This document shows positions 1 to 7,818 of a stretch of 37,103 nt of DNA, one piece after another. The translations under genes were made by a program, and so were the position numbers. The notes below the pieces were generated by a model. It was given only the letters and a program-made list of their open reading frames with translations. It was not told the DNA's origin and searched no databases. Location of the stretch: assembly GCF_027620315.1 (NCBI RefSeq), contig NZ_JAPNNL010000061.1:1-37103 (forward strand), read 5' to 3'. Source of the stretch: Nonomuraea corallina. GTDB lineage: Bacteria; Actinomycetota; Actinomycetes; Streptosporangiales; Streptosporangiaceae. Position 1 is the first letter of the stretch, and each line of letters begins with the position of its first letter.

Positions 1-562
1 CAGCCAGGGTCGGGAGGCTGGAGCGGACCGCGGCCAGAGCGGGGACGATCTCGTGGGTGCGGGTGCGGGTGCGGGTGCGGGTCATGTCGTGTTCGCGGCC
101 GGGTCGTACGTCTGAGACCCACAGCGGCCATCCGTCGGGAGCGGAGATGACCTGGATGTTGCCGCCGTGGTGCTTGTGCTTGCCGGACCACCACAGGTCG
201 GCGCCGTTGGGGCCGGGGGTGGCGACACGGTCGGTGGCGATGACGATGCCGTCGAGGTTGACGTGGGTCAGGCCCGCGTTTTGGTTCAGATCGGGCGCGT
301 GGGCGGCGAGGACGTCGATGCCCTCGTGCAGGTAGCGGTAGGCGGTCTTGCTGCCGATGTTGTTGTCGGTGGCTAGTTGCCTGATCCGGGTGCCGTCGGT
401 GAACCAGCGCAGGATGAGGACGGCCTGGGCGAAGCAGCCGAGCGCTCGGCGGCCACGGCGGGTGCCCCGCCGGCGGCGTTCGGCGTGCAGCAGGGCGGAC
501 AGGAACAGCACGGTCTCCCGGCGGACATCGAGGGTCGCCGGGTATGTGACACTGGTGGACAC
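1..562 (-). CDS. IS5-family DDE transposase (3' part beyond window)
   Basis: Minus-strand reading from a GTG at 562 gives about 187 residues with no stop before the window edge. The N-terminal part is a helix-turn-helix-like segment ending in GSKTAYRYLHEG. The start of the DDE endonuclease core follows: HVNLDGIVIATDRV, with the likely first catalytic Asp, then WWSGKHKHHGGNIQVIS and GWPLWVSDVRPGREHDMT. These strings are typical of the HARBI1-like or IS5-group transposases common in actinomycetes. The element's other end and its inverted repeats lie outside the window, so intactness cannot be judged. Between this gene and position 730 there is only about 165 bp with no convincing gene. The family assignment is by recognition of these motifs, and the exact IS name is unknown. 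Confidence 0.8.
   Translation of the reverse strand, partial: MSTSVTYPATLDVRRETVLFLSALLHAERRRRGTRRGRRALGCFAQAVLILRWFTDGTRIRQLATDNNIGSKTAYRYLHEGIDVLAAHAPDLNQNAGLTHVNLDGIVIATDRVATPGPNGADLWWSGKHKHHGGNIQVISAPDGWPLWVSDVRPGREHDMTRTRTRTRTHEIVPALAAVRSSLPTLA
55..82. repeat. GGGTGC hexanucleotide tandem repeat inside the transposase
   Basis: Four perfect GGGTGC units (55-78) plus a partial fifth unit. On the coding strand they encode alternating Arg-Thr (RTRTRTRT) just after the REHDMT motif of the transposase. The unit is a multiple of three, so copy-number change keeps the frame. Confidence 0.85.
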
Positions 563-729
563 GTGAAGCCTCTGGCTCGAAGTTGATCTCTAGACAAGAC
601 CACTTCTACCAGGGGCTTTACGCTTGCCGATCACCGCTGTGGCATGCCGGGGGCGACCATTCCACTACGCACAGCTACTGATCCTTACCGACAAAGGCTC
701 AATGGTCAACAGCGCGATCATCGGCTCCG

Positions 730-1194
730 TCAGGTTCCCGCGACGGGCGTAACGGTGTAGAGGTGCCTTTTCTCGCTCAGCCATCCACGGTCGATGAATC
801 GGCCGCTCATGCGCCCGGCGAGGAAAAGATAGGTCTCCAGGCAGACCCGTCCGTGGTTCTCGGGTTCGGTGATCCAGGATCCGGAGTGCGCGGCCTCCGG
901 CATCACCGGTCGGCCGACTTCGCGGAGGTAGGGCTCGAGCATGGAGCCGGGGTCCGCAGTGACCTCTCCGTACCAGCGCTGGGTCGCCCAGGCGGTGGCG
1001 ACGCCGTCGCTGTAGAGAAGGTCGTAGACCAGGGCATCCATGGTGCGAATCTGGAGGAAACGCAGGCCCGCTTCCGTCAGGCCGTTGATCACCGGGGGTG
1101 GGCCGCTGATGGTGAGGACGTGTGTCCAGCCGTCGGCGTGGGGGCCGGCCCAGATGCGTGTCACCACGTCGACGCCGACGGAGGGAGCGACCAC
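730..1194 (-). CDS. hypothetical protein
   Basis: A protein of about 154 residues, not recognised. The open frame continues upstream to 1668, but that part would lie over the divergent lipoprotein gene and looks like shadow sequence. I therefore chose the GTG at 1194, with GTGs at 1167 and 1164 as alternatives; none has a clear ribosome binding site. The protein has many Trp, Tyr and His residues (YSDGVATAWATQRWYGEV, FIDRGWLSEKRHLY), no signal peptide and no membrane segment. It is divergent from the lipoprotein gene, with about 60 bp between the starts. Function unknown. Confidence 0.5.
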   Translation of the reverse strand: MVAPSVGVDVVTRIWAGPHADGWTHVLTISGPPPVINGLTEAGLRFLQIRTMDALVYDLLYSDGVATAWATQRWYGEVTADPGSMLEPYLREVGRPVMPEAAHSGSWITEPENHGRVCLETYLFLAGRMSGRFIDRGWLSEKRHLYTVTPVAGT

Positions 1195-1257
1195 GCTCGA
1201 GGTCGTGTTCGGCCGGGATTCAGCCGCGATCCAGGCACGCCCTCTAAGCTCGCGCCC

Positions 1258-2235
1258 ATGCGAAAAGTGAGCGCGACGCTGACAGCGCTGCTGGTCCTGA
1301 CTGGATGCGGGCAGCCTGCCGGCGAAGGAGGCCTGATGGACGCGATGGCCGCCGTCTCCGGCGAGGGGCCCGCCGCCGCGTACTTCGAATACGGCGAACC
1401 GGCTTGGTGGCGTGACCTGGGTGGCAAGGCGGGTGCCGACGAGGCTCGCCGCTGGCTGGGCGCGGCGCACTCCGGCCTGGGCGGTCTCGCCCCTGTCGCG
1501 GAGGCCCTGCCGGAGGCCACGGGCATGACTCCCAGCGCCGCTACGCGGGCGATCTCGATCGGCCTGCCTCCGCAGCAGGCGTTCCGGTTCGACGGTGACG
1601 TCGATGCGGACGCCGTACGTGAGAAGCTGGCCGCCCTCGGCGCCAAGCCTCGTGAGATGGGCGGCCACGAAGGGCTCTCGTTCTTCCCCGGCGCCGAGAT
1701 CGACCTGGCCCGGGCGATCGTCCCCGGCGTGACCAACCAGCTCAACCAGGTTGTGGTCACCGACTCCCTGGTGGCCGCGGCCTCGACCCCCGACGTGCTC
1801 ACGACCGCTCTGGACGGGGAGGCCACACTGGCCGACAAGCCGGCGTACGCGGCCGTGGCCGCCTGTCTCGGCGACGTCGCCGCGGCCACGATGATGGCCC
1901 CGTCACCTCCCGGCGGGACTGTCACGCTGTACGGCGTGGGGGTGCGTCGTCCGGCCGACCTGAACGACCGGCCCGTCAACGTCATCTGCGTGCTGCCGGC
2001 GGCGTCCGCGGCCGCCGGCGTCGAACGCGCCCTGACGACCCGCCTCACCCCGGCAGGCAGTATGAGTAACGGCGGGACGTGGGGAAAGCACGCCCCGGAG
2101 ATCACTCACGACCGGGTCAGCTCGGACGATCACACCGTGCTGCGGGCCGTCCTGACCCTGAACGGCACCGCGAACGCGATGTTCGCCAACCAGATGCTGG
2201 TCCGGGGTGACCTCCAGGCCCTGACCGCCTCATGA
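1258..2235 (+). CDS. putative secreted lipoprotein
   Basis: 325 residues. A short basic N-terminus (MRK) and a hydrophobic stretch end in the lipobox LTGC with Cys17, so this is a lipoprotein anchored to the outer face of the membrane. The mature part is rich in Ala and Gly and contains no domain I recognise. The frame is open upstream to 763, but the signal peptide and lipobox fix the ATG at 1258. The gene converges with the histidine kinase gene downstream. A sensor or surface role is possible, but nothing in the sequence identifies a ligand. Confidence 0.7.
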   Translation: MRKVSATLTALLVLTGCGQPAGEGGLMDAMAAVSGEGPAAAYFEYGEPAWWRDLGGKAGADEARRWLGAAHSGLGGLAPVAEALPEATGMTPSAATRAISIGLPPQQAFRFDGDVDADAVREKLAALGAKPREMGGHEGLSFFPGAEIDLARAIVPGVTNQLNQVVVTDSLVAAASTPDVLTTALDGEATLADKPAYAAVAACLGDVAAATMMAPSPPGGTVTLYGVGVRRPADLNDRPVNVICVLPAASAAAGVERALTTRLTPAGSMSNGGTWGKHAPEITHDRVSSDDHTVLRAVLTLNGTANAMFANQMLVRGDLQALTAS

Positions 2236-2261
2236 GGCACCGGACATCAAGCGGGGCATTC

Positions 2262-2279
2262 GCGGGATGACCAGCCCGC
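2262..2279. terminator. weak hairpin between convergent genes
   Basis: GCGGG (2262-2266), an 8-nt loop and CCCGC (2275-2279) lie in the 45 bp between the convergent lipoprotein and histidine kinase genes. There is no U-tract, as is common in actinomycetes. The arms are short, so this is only a candidate. Confidence 0.3.
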
Positions 2280-2280
2280 C

Positions 2281-3462
2281 TCAGCCCGTCCCGGGCGCCA
2301 GCGGAAGCCGCATCACCAGGCGAGCGCCGCCGGGCTGGTCGGCGGCGTACAGGTCGCCCCCGTACGCCTGGGCGATCTCCCGGCCGATCGCCAGGCCGAA
2401 GCCGGACCCGCCGGGGTCCCGCGTGCGCGCGTCGAGGCCCCGGTACGCGCGCTGGAAGATCTTCTCCCGGTCCTCCGGCGCGATGCCGGACCCGTCGTCG
2501 ACGACCTCCAGGAAGGCGGACGGCGGCTCGGCCCGGACGACGATCTCGATCCTGCTCGTGGTGTGCCGCTCGGCGTTGGCGACGAGGTTGGACAGGACCC
2601 GGGCGAGCCTGACCCGCGAGGCCCGGACCACCACGCCGGAGTCCAGCCGGGTGACCACCTCCACGCTCGGCGGGTGCGACTCCAGCTCCTCCATGACCAG
2701 CCGGGCCAGGTCTACGCGGTCGGTCGCCGGCGGCGTCGCCGTGTAGAGGCGGGCCAGGACCAGCAGGTCGGCGACGATGTCGTCGAGCCGTTCGACGTCG
2801 CGGCGCAGCTTGTGCAGGACCGGGCGCAGGTCCGCCTCCGGCTCGGTGAGCGCGACCTCCAGCTCGGTCATCAGCCCGGTGATCGGGTTGCGCAGGTCGT
2901 GCGTGGCGTCGAACAGGAACCTCTGCTGGTGCTCGATGGCCTCGTGCAGCGCCGACACGGTCCGCTGCTCCTGCCGGTAAGCGCGTTTCAGCCGGGTGCT
3001 GAGCTCCAGCAGGTCGCGGGCGCGATAGTAGAGATGCGCCTCAGGCTCGCCGGGCTCGCCGACCGGCGGCGTGTCCTCCATCAGGGCCGTCACGTCCTCG
3101 GCCCAGCAGACGATCCAGCTCAGCTCGCCGTCCCGGCCGAAGACCGGCACGTGCACCAGCGTCCAGTAGCGTTCCTCGTACGCGCCCCGCCGGCCGGACT
3201 CGATGTCGTGCCGCAGCAGCGGGACGACGTCCACGGTCCCGGTGCGCGCCACGTGCTCCAGCGAGGCGCGCAGGGTTTCCACGAAGGCCGGGGGACTGGA
3301 GAAGGCGGTCAGGACGGACCGCCCGATCACGTCCGGCCGGCTGAGGTGGGTCGTCCTCAGGCAGGCGTCGTTGACCGCCACGATGGTCAGATCCGGCGTC
3401 ACCACCGTGCAAGGCGTCGGCGTCACGTTGAACACCGCCGCGTAGTCGAGCGCGTCCCCCAT
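2281..3462 (-). CDS. soluble PAS-domain sensor histidine kinase
   Basis: 393 residues. A PAS domain occupies roughly residues 8-130 (FNVTPTPCTVV, YWTLVHVPVFGRDGEL). A coiled linker leads to a HisKA dimerisation domain with the phospho-acceptor His188 in DATHDLRNPI. A HATPase domain follows, with its N box in LSNLVANAERHT, G1 in VDDGSGI and G2 in GGSGFGLAI. There are no membrane segments, so the kinase is cytosolic and the signal is probably sensed by the PAS fold. No response-regulator gene lies beside it, so its partner is elsewhere. It is 88 bp downstream of the ferredoxin gene on the same strand and could be co-transcribed with the P450 pair, with a redox or haem-related signal as one speculation. 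A GGGGGA ribosome binding site precedes the ATG. Confidence 0.88.
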   Translation of the reverse strand: MGDALDYAAVFNVTPTPCTVVTPDLTIVAVNDACLRTTHLSRPDVIGRSVLTAFSSPPAFVETLRASLEHVARTGTVDVVPLLRHDIESGRRGAYEERYWTLVHVPVFGRDGELSWIVCWAEDVTALMEDTPPVGEPGEPEAHLYYRARDLLELSTRLKRAYRQEQRTVSALHEAIEHQQRFLFDATHDLRNPITGLMTELEVALTEPEADLRPVLHKLRRDVERLDDIVADLLVLARLYTATPPATDRVDLARLVMEELESHPPSVEVVTRLDSGVVVRASRVRLARVLSNLVANAERHTTSRIEIVVRAEPPSAFLEVVDDGSGIAPEDREKIFQRAYRGLDARTRDPGGSGFGLAIGREIAQAYGGDLYAADQPGGARLVMRLPLAPGTG

Positions 3463-3550
3463 CAGGCATCCCCCACACCCTCACCTACCCCGAAATACCG
3501 CTCAAGCTGCGGAAACGAGGAAGCAGTGCGGGAAACGGCACCCGAGGCGG

Positions 3551-3748
3551 CTACCCCTCCTGGACCTCGATCGCGGCCCCCGGGCAGACGGCGGCCGCCT
3601 CGCGGACCACGGCGTGCCGCCCCTCGTCAGGCTCGGCGTTCAGCAGCACGACGATGCCGTCCTCCTCGCGCTGGTCGAACACCTGCGGCGCGAGCAGCAC
3701 GCACTGACCTGCGCCGCAGCAGCGGTCCTCGTCGACGATGACCTTCAT
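3551..3748 (-). CDS. [3Fe-4S] ferredoxin, P450 redox partner
   Basis: 65 residues. It has the small actinomycete P450-ferredoxin pattern: cluster Cys residues in DRCCGAGQC and in VCPGAAI near the C-terminus, with APQVFDQ and DGIVVLL between. The spacing fits a single [3Fe-4S] cluster that passes electrons from a reductase to the P450. An AGAGGAG ribosome binding site sits just upstream of the ATG. The gene begins 26 bp after the P450 stop and is almost certainly co-transcribed with it. No ferredoxin reductase gene is present in the window. Confidence 0.92.
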   Translation of the reverse strand: MKVIVDEDRCCGAGQCVLLAPQVFDQREEDGIVVLLNAEPDEGRHAVVREAAAVCPGAAIEVQEG

Positions 3749-3774
3749 GGCGGACTCCTCTCTCGGATTCGGGA

Positions 3775-4980
3775 TCACCAGCGGACCGGGACCGTGCGCA
3801 GGCCGCCGACGGCGAGCCCTTCCACCCGCTCCAGCTCGGCCGGGCTCACGGCCAGCTCCAGCGACGGGAGCCTGCGCAGCAGCACCTCCAGCACGACCTG
3901 CAGCTCGGTGCGGGCCAGCGCCTGGCCCAGGCAGGAGTGCGCGCCGGCGCCGAACGCCAGGTGCGGGTTGGGCTTGCGGGCCAGGTCCATCTCGCCGGCC
4001 GCGTCGAAGACGCTCTCGTCGCGGTTGGCCGCGGCCATGCTGCACACCACGGTGGTGCCGCGCGGCAGCGCCGTGGCGCCGACCTCGATCCCCTCGGACA
4101 GGTACCGCGGCAGGCCGAAGCCGGAGTTGGCGTCCATCCGCAGCGACTCCTCCACCGCGGTACGGATCAGCGACGGGTCCTCCAGCAGCCGCTCCCACCG
4201 GGTGCGGTCGGCCAGCAGCATGGCGACCATCTTGCCGATCATGTTGGCCGTGGTCTCGTGCCCGGCCACCAGCAGCGCCATCCCGGTGACCAGCACCTGG
4301 ATCTCCGACAGCCCGCCCTGCTCCGGGCCGCCGGCCGCGAGCAGCTCGCTCAGCAGGTCGTCGCCCGGCTCGGCGCGCTTGGCCGTGAGGTGGGCCGACA
4401 TGTACTGGAAGAACTCGTGCTGGGCGGCCTCGACCTCGGCCTTCTCGTACCGGGTCAGGTTGAGCAGCGTGTCGGACCAGTACGAGAACCGCTCCCGGTC
4501 CTCGGCCGGCACCCCCAGCATGTCGCAGATCACGTACACCGGCAGCGGGAAGCCCAGGTCGGCGCGCAGGTCGCCGGGCGCGCCCCGCTTGACCATGTCG
4601 TCGATGAGCCGCTCGGCGATCTCCGCCATCGCGGGCCGCAGCGCGGCCATCCGCTTGGCGGTGAACCACTTGCCGACCAGGCGCCGCCAGTGCAGGTGCT
4701 CCTCGCCGCCGTCGGGGAGGATCTGCGCCATCTCGCTGTTGAACAGCCCGCCGTCGTCGGTGGCCGACAGCCGGGCGGCGTCGGGCGCGGTGAGCAGCCG
4801 GGTGAAGCGCGGGTCGGCGAGCACCTGCTTGACGTCCTCGTACCTGGTCAGCAGCGTCGCCTGGTCACCGCTGGGCAGCTTCACGCGGGCCACCGGGCAC
4901 TCGCCGCGCAGCTCGGCCCACTCCGCGGGCGGCTCCAGCGCCGCGTCGCTGGGGATGGGGTAGCTCAGGTCCTGCTTCAT
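3775..4980 (-). CDS. cytochrome P450
   Basis: 401 residues, the usual length for a soluble bacterial P450. The I-helix oxygen-activation motif is AGHETT (about residue 238). The K-helix ExxR is in EESLRM (about 277). The haem-binding loop is FGAGAHSCLG, with the thiolate Cys near residue 350. The N-terminus has no membrane anchor. It should perform monooxygenation with electrons from the adjacent ferredoxin; the substrate cannot be read from the sequence. A GAGGAGAAG ribosome binding site precedes the ATG. The gene heads a run with the ferredoxin and possibly the PAS kinase, and is divergent from a TetR repressor that probably controls it. Confidence 0.95.
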   Translation of the reverse strand: MKQDLSYPIPSDAALEPPAEWAELRGECPVARVKLPSGDQATLLTRYEDVKQVLADPRFTRLLTAPDAARLSATDDGGLFNSEMAQILPDGGEEHLHWRRLVGKWFTAKRMAALRPAMAEIAERLIDDMVKRGAPGDLRADLGFPLPVYVICDMLGVPAEDRERFSYWSDTLLNLTRYEKAEVEAAQHEFFQYMSAHLTAKRAEPGDDLLSELLAAGGPEQGGLSEIQVLVTGMALLVAGHETTANMIGKMVAMLLADRTRWERLLEDPSLIRTAVEESLRMDANSGFGLPRYLSEGIEVGATALPRGTTVVCSMAAANRDESVFDAAGEMDLARKPNPHLAFGAGAHSCLGQALARTELQVVLEVLLRRLPSLELAVSPAELERVEGLAVGGLRTVPVRW

Positions 4981-5075
4981 TCGGCTTCTCCTCTGTTGGG
5001 ATGGTTCCGTTCAGGCGAGTTCCCGCTGTCTCAGCTGGATGACGGTCCTTCCTCTCATCCTCCTTCGCACGTTAC

Positions 5076-5089
5076 CCTACAGATGTAGG
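5076..5089. promoter_or_regulatory. palindromic operator candidate between P450 and TetR genes
   Basis: CCTACA-GA-TGTAGG is a perfect inverted repeat with 6-bp arms in the 138 bp divergent promoter region. A second ATGTAG half-site at 5101-5106 lies exactly 18 bp from the ATGTAG at 5083-5088. This placement suits autoregulation by the TetR protein and control of the P450 operon. Binding is inferred from position and symmetry only. Confidence 0.55.
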
Positions 5090-5118
5090 AAAGCCTTCAA
5101 ATGTAGCCCGAAAGAACA

Positions 5119-5709
5119 GTGGAATCCGTGGCTCTGCCCTCCGTCAACGTCCCCGGCGACCGCCGGGTGCGCCGCACCCAGGCCGCCCTGGCCCGGGCGC
5201 TGATCCAGCTCGTCGAGGAGCGCGACCTGCCCCGGGTCACCGTCGCCGACGTGGCCCAGCTCGCCGGGGTGAGCCGCTCGACCTTCTACGACCACTACCG
5301 CGACGTCCACGAGCTGGCCGAGGCCGCCTGCACCACGATGATCGACAAGCTGCTCGGGTCGCTGCCCAGCCCCTGCCCGGGCGCCGCCGACCCCGGGCCG
5401 GAGGCGATCCGGTCGCTGGAGGAGTTCTTCACCAGCCTCGCCGAGCACGCCGGCCTCTACCGCGCCCTGCTCGGGCCGCAGGGCAGCGCCCGCGTGTCCG
5501 ACCACATCCGCCGCCGCAGCATCGCGGCCATCCAGGCCCACCTGCGCGCGGACGATCCGGACGAGCACCACGTCCCCGCCGCCTTCACCGCCGGCGCCCT
5601 CATCGGCGTGGCCGCCGACTGGCTGCAGCGCGGCCGCCCCCACACCCCGGCCGAGATGGCCGCCCGCACCTGGCCCCTGATCGCGGCCCTCTGGCCCCCG
5701 CGCGGCTGA
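5119..5709 (+). CDS. TetR/AcrR-family transcriptional regulator
   Basis: 196 residues. The N-terminal DNA-binding domain covers about residues 15-65, with the TetR recognition region TVADVAQLAGVSRSTFYDHY. The C-terminal ligand and dimerisation domain is all helical and variable. It is divergent from the P450-ferredoxin operon and 30 bp tail to tail from the iron-uptake operon, so the P450 is the most likely target. I took the GTG at 5119; a second in-frame GTG at 5128 is possible, and neither has a strong ribosome binding site. The ligand is unknown. Confidence 0.9.
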   Translation: MESVALPSVNVPGDRRVRRTQAALARALIQLVEERDLPRVTVADVAQLAGVSRSTFYDHYRDVHELAEAACTTMIDKLLGSLPSPCPGAADPGPEAIRSLEEFFTSLAEHAGLYRALLGPQGSARVSDHIRRRSIAAIQAHLRADDPDEHHVPAAFTAGALIGVAADWLQRGRPHTPAEMAARTWPLIAALWPPRG

Positions 5710-5739
5710 GGCCGCGCCCCCGAACGCGCGACGCCCTGG

Positions 5740-7818
5740 TCAGGTGGAGGGCCGGGCCCGCCACAGCAGGTAGACGAAGTACGGCGTGCCGATCAGCGCC
5801 GTCACCAGCCCCGCCGGCACCTGCGCCGGCGCGATCACCGTACGGCCGAGCGTGTCGGCCAGGCTGACCAGCAGCGCGCCGAGCAGCGCCGCCACCGGCA
5901 GCACCCGGTTGTGGTGCGCCCCGACCAGGGCGCGCGCCGCGTGCGGGGCGACCAGCCCGACGAAGCCGACGACCCCCACCGCCGACACGGCCGTGGACGT
6001 GAGCAGCACCGCGCAGGCGAGCGCGGTCAGCCGCACCGGCTCCAGCGGCACGCCCAGGACCCGCGGCGTGTCCTCGTCCAGCGAGAGCAGGTCGAGGTCC
6101 CGGCGCAGCCAGACCAGCAGCGGCACCGTGACCACGAGCGCCAGCGCCACCGGGATGAGCTGCGCCGGTACGCGCCCGTACGTGGAGCCGGAAAGCCAGG
6201 TCAGCGCCTTGGCCGTGTTCCACGGGTCGGACAGCACGATGATCAGGACGATGATGGACGTGCACGCGTACTGCACGCCGACCCCGATCAGCACCAGCCG
6301 GTCCGAGCTCAGCCCGCCACGCCACGACAGCCCGTAGACCACGGCGAAGGCGATCAGCGCGCCCGCGCCCGCCGCGGCCGACATCGTCCAGATCCCGGCC
6401 ATCGGCGCCAGCGTGAGCAGCGTGATCGCGCCGACCCCCGCCCCGGCCGTCACGCCCAGCACGCCGGGCTCGGCCAGCGGGTTGCGGCACACGGCCTGCA
6501 CCGCGGCCCCCGCCACGGCCAGCGCGACCCCGGCCAGCGCGGCGGCCGCGACCCGGGGCCACCGCTGGTCGAGCACGAACGTCAGCGCCCGCCCGCTGCG
6601 CCCCTGCAGCCAGTTGACCACGTCGCCGGTCAGCAGCCACCGGTCACCGCCGAGCAGCCCCAGCACCAGCGCCCCCACCAGGAGCACCACACCGGCCGCG
6701 ACCACGGCCAGGAAGGCCCCCCGAGACCGCGACGCGCCCGTGCGCGCCTCCGGTGGCCGGCGGGTCGGGCCCGCGTCACGGTAGCGACGCGCCAGCCAGA
6801 TCATCACCGCCGCGCCGAACACGGTGGTCACCACGCCCGGCGGCACCTCCACCCCCGCCTGCGCGCCCAGCACGGCCCGCAGCGCGATGTCGGACCCCAG
6901 CACGACCAGCACGCCGACCAGCCCCGCCAGCGGCAGCATCGTCCGGCTCCTGTGCAGGCCGGGGATCGACCGGGGGAGCAGCCGCACGATCACCGGCGCG
7001 CACAGCCCGACGAACCCGATCGGCCCCGCGATCGTCACCGCCGACGCCGCCAGCAGCACCGCCAGCATGGTCAGCCACAGGCGCAGCCGAGGCACGTTCA
7101 CCCCGAGCACGGTGGCGGTGTCGTCGCCCAGGCCGAGGATGTCCAGCCGCGGCCCGGCCAGCACCGCCGCGCCCAGCCCCACCGCGATCACCGGCCCGAG
7201 CTGCGTGACCGCGTTCAGGTCGGTCTGGACGAGCGAGCCGCTGCCCCACGCGAACAGCCCGGTCGTCTCCTGCTCGAACAGGATCATGAGCAGGTTCGTC
7301 AGCGAGCTGAACGCCAGCGCGGTGGCCGTCCCGGCCAGGATCAGCCGCGTCGTCCCCGTACGCCCGCCCGACGACAGCGCCAGCACCAGCGCGGCGGCGG
7401 CCAGGCCGCCGATCAGCGCCAGCGCGCCGGAGACCGGCACCGGCAGCGTCAGCCCGACCACGCTGCCCGCGACGACCGCCAGGTAGGCGCCCGCGCTGAC
7501 GGCCAGCGTGTCCGGCGAGGCCATCGCGTTGCGCGCGATCGCCTGCAGCAGCGCGCCCGCCACGCCCAGCGCGACGCCCACGCAGACCCCGGCCAGCAGC
7601 CGCGGCAGCCGCGAGGCCAGCAGCACCCGGGCCGCCTCGTCGCTGCCGCCGAACGGCAGCGCCAGCAGGTCGAGCGCGCCGACCGAGGAGGTGCCCTGCG
7701 TCACGTGCACGGCGGCCACCAGGACGACGGCCGCCAAGGCCAGGAGAAAGACCCCGGCGGTGCCCAGCCGCCGCAGCGGCGTGTCGGGCACCGACGGGGT
7801 CAGGACTTCGGTGCTCAA
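5740..7818 (-). CDS. fused double FecCD-type iron(III)-siderophore permease
   Basis: 692 residues made of two FecCD permease units in one chain, roughly 1-335 and 350-692. Both units carry the family motifs: LASRLPRLLAGVCVGVALG and GPIGFVGLCAP in the first, DQRWPRVAAAALAGVAL and GVVGFVGLVAPH in the second. Each should supply about ten membrane helices, so a single chain forms the full channel, as in E. coli FhuB. The start is a TTG that overlaps the TGA stop of the receptor gene (TTGA), indicating translational coupling. The open frame extends far upstream, but that part is a shadow of the receptor gene. It is the last gene of the ATPase-receptor-permease operon. Confidence 0.9.
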   Translation of the reverse strand: MSTEVLTPSVPDTPLRRLGTAGVFLLALAAVVLVAAVHVTQGTSSVGALDLLALPFGGSDEAARVLLASRLPRLLAGVCVGVALGVAGALLQAIARNAMASPDTLAVSAGAYLAVVAGSVVGLTLPVPVSGALALIGGLAAAALVLALSSGGRTGTTRLILAGTATALAFSSLTNLLMILFEQETTGLFAWGSGSLVQTDLNAVTQLGPVIAVGLGAAVLAGPRLDILGLGDDTATVLGVNVPRLRLWLTMLAVLLAASAVTIAGPIGFVGLCAPVIVRLLPRSIPGLHRSRTMLPLAGLVGVLVVLGSDIALRAVLGAQAGVEVPPGVVTTVFGAAVMIWLARRYRDAGPTRRPPEARTGASRSRGAFLAVVAAGVVLLVGALVLGLLGGDRWLLTGDVVNWLQGRSGRALTFVLDQRWPRVAAAALAGVALAVAGAAVQAVCRNPLAEPGVLGVTAGAGVGAITLLTLAPMAGIWTMSAAAGAGALIAFAVVYGLSWRGGLSSDRLVLIGVGVQYACTSIIVLIIVLSDPWNTAKALTWLSGSTYGRVPAQLIPVALALVVTVPLLVWLRRDLDLLSLDEDTPRVLGVPLEPVRLTALACAVLLTSTAVSAVGVVGFVGLVAPHAARALVGAHHNRVLPVAALLGALLVSLADTLGRTVIAPAQVPAGLVTALIGTPYFVYLLWRARPST

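Noticed and set aside
563..729. Possible gene remnant upstream of the transposase
   Set aside because: A short plus-strand open stretch ends near 750, but it has no start, no GC-rich third positions and no motif. IS end repeats could not be confirmed either.
763..1257. Upstream extension of the first lipoprotein frame
   Set aside because: The signal peptide and lipobox begin at 1258, and the extension overlaps the divergent small gene.
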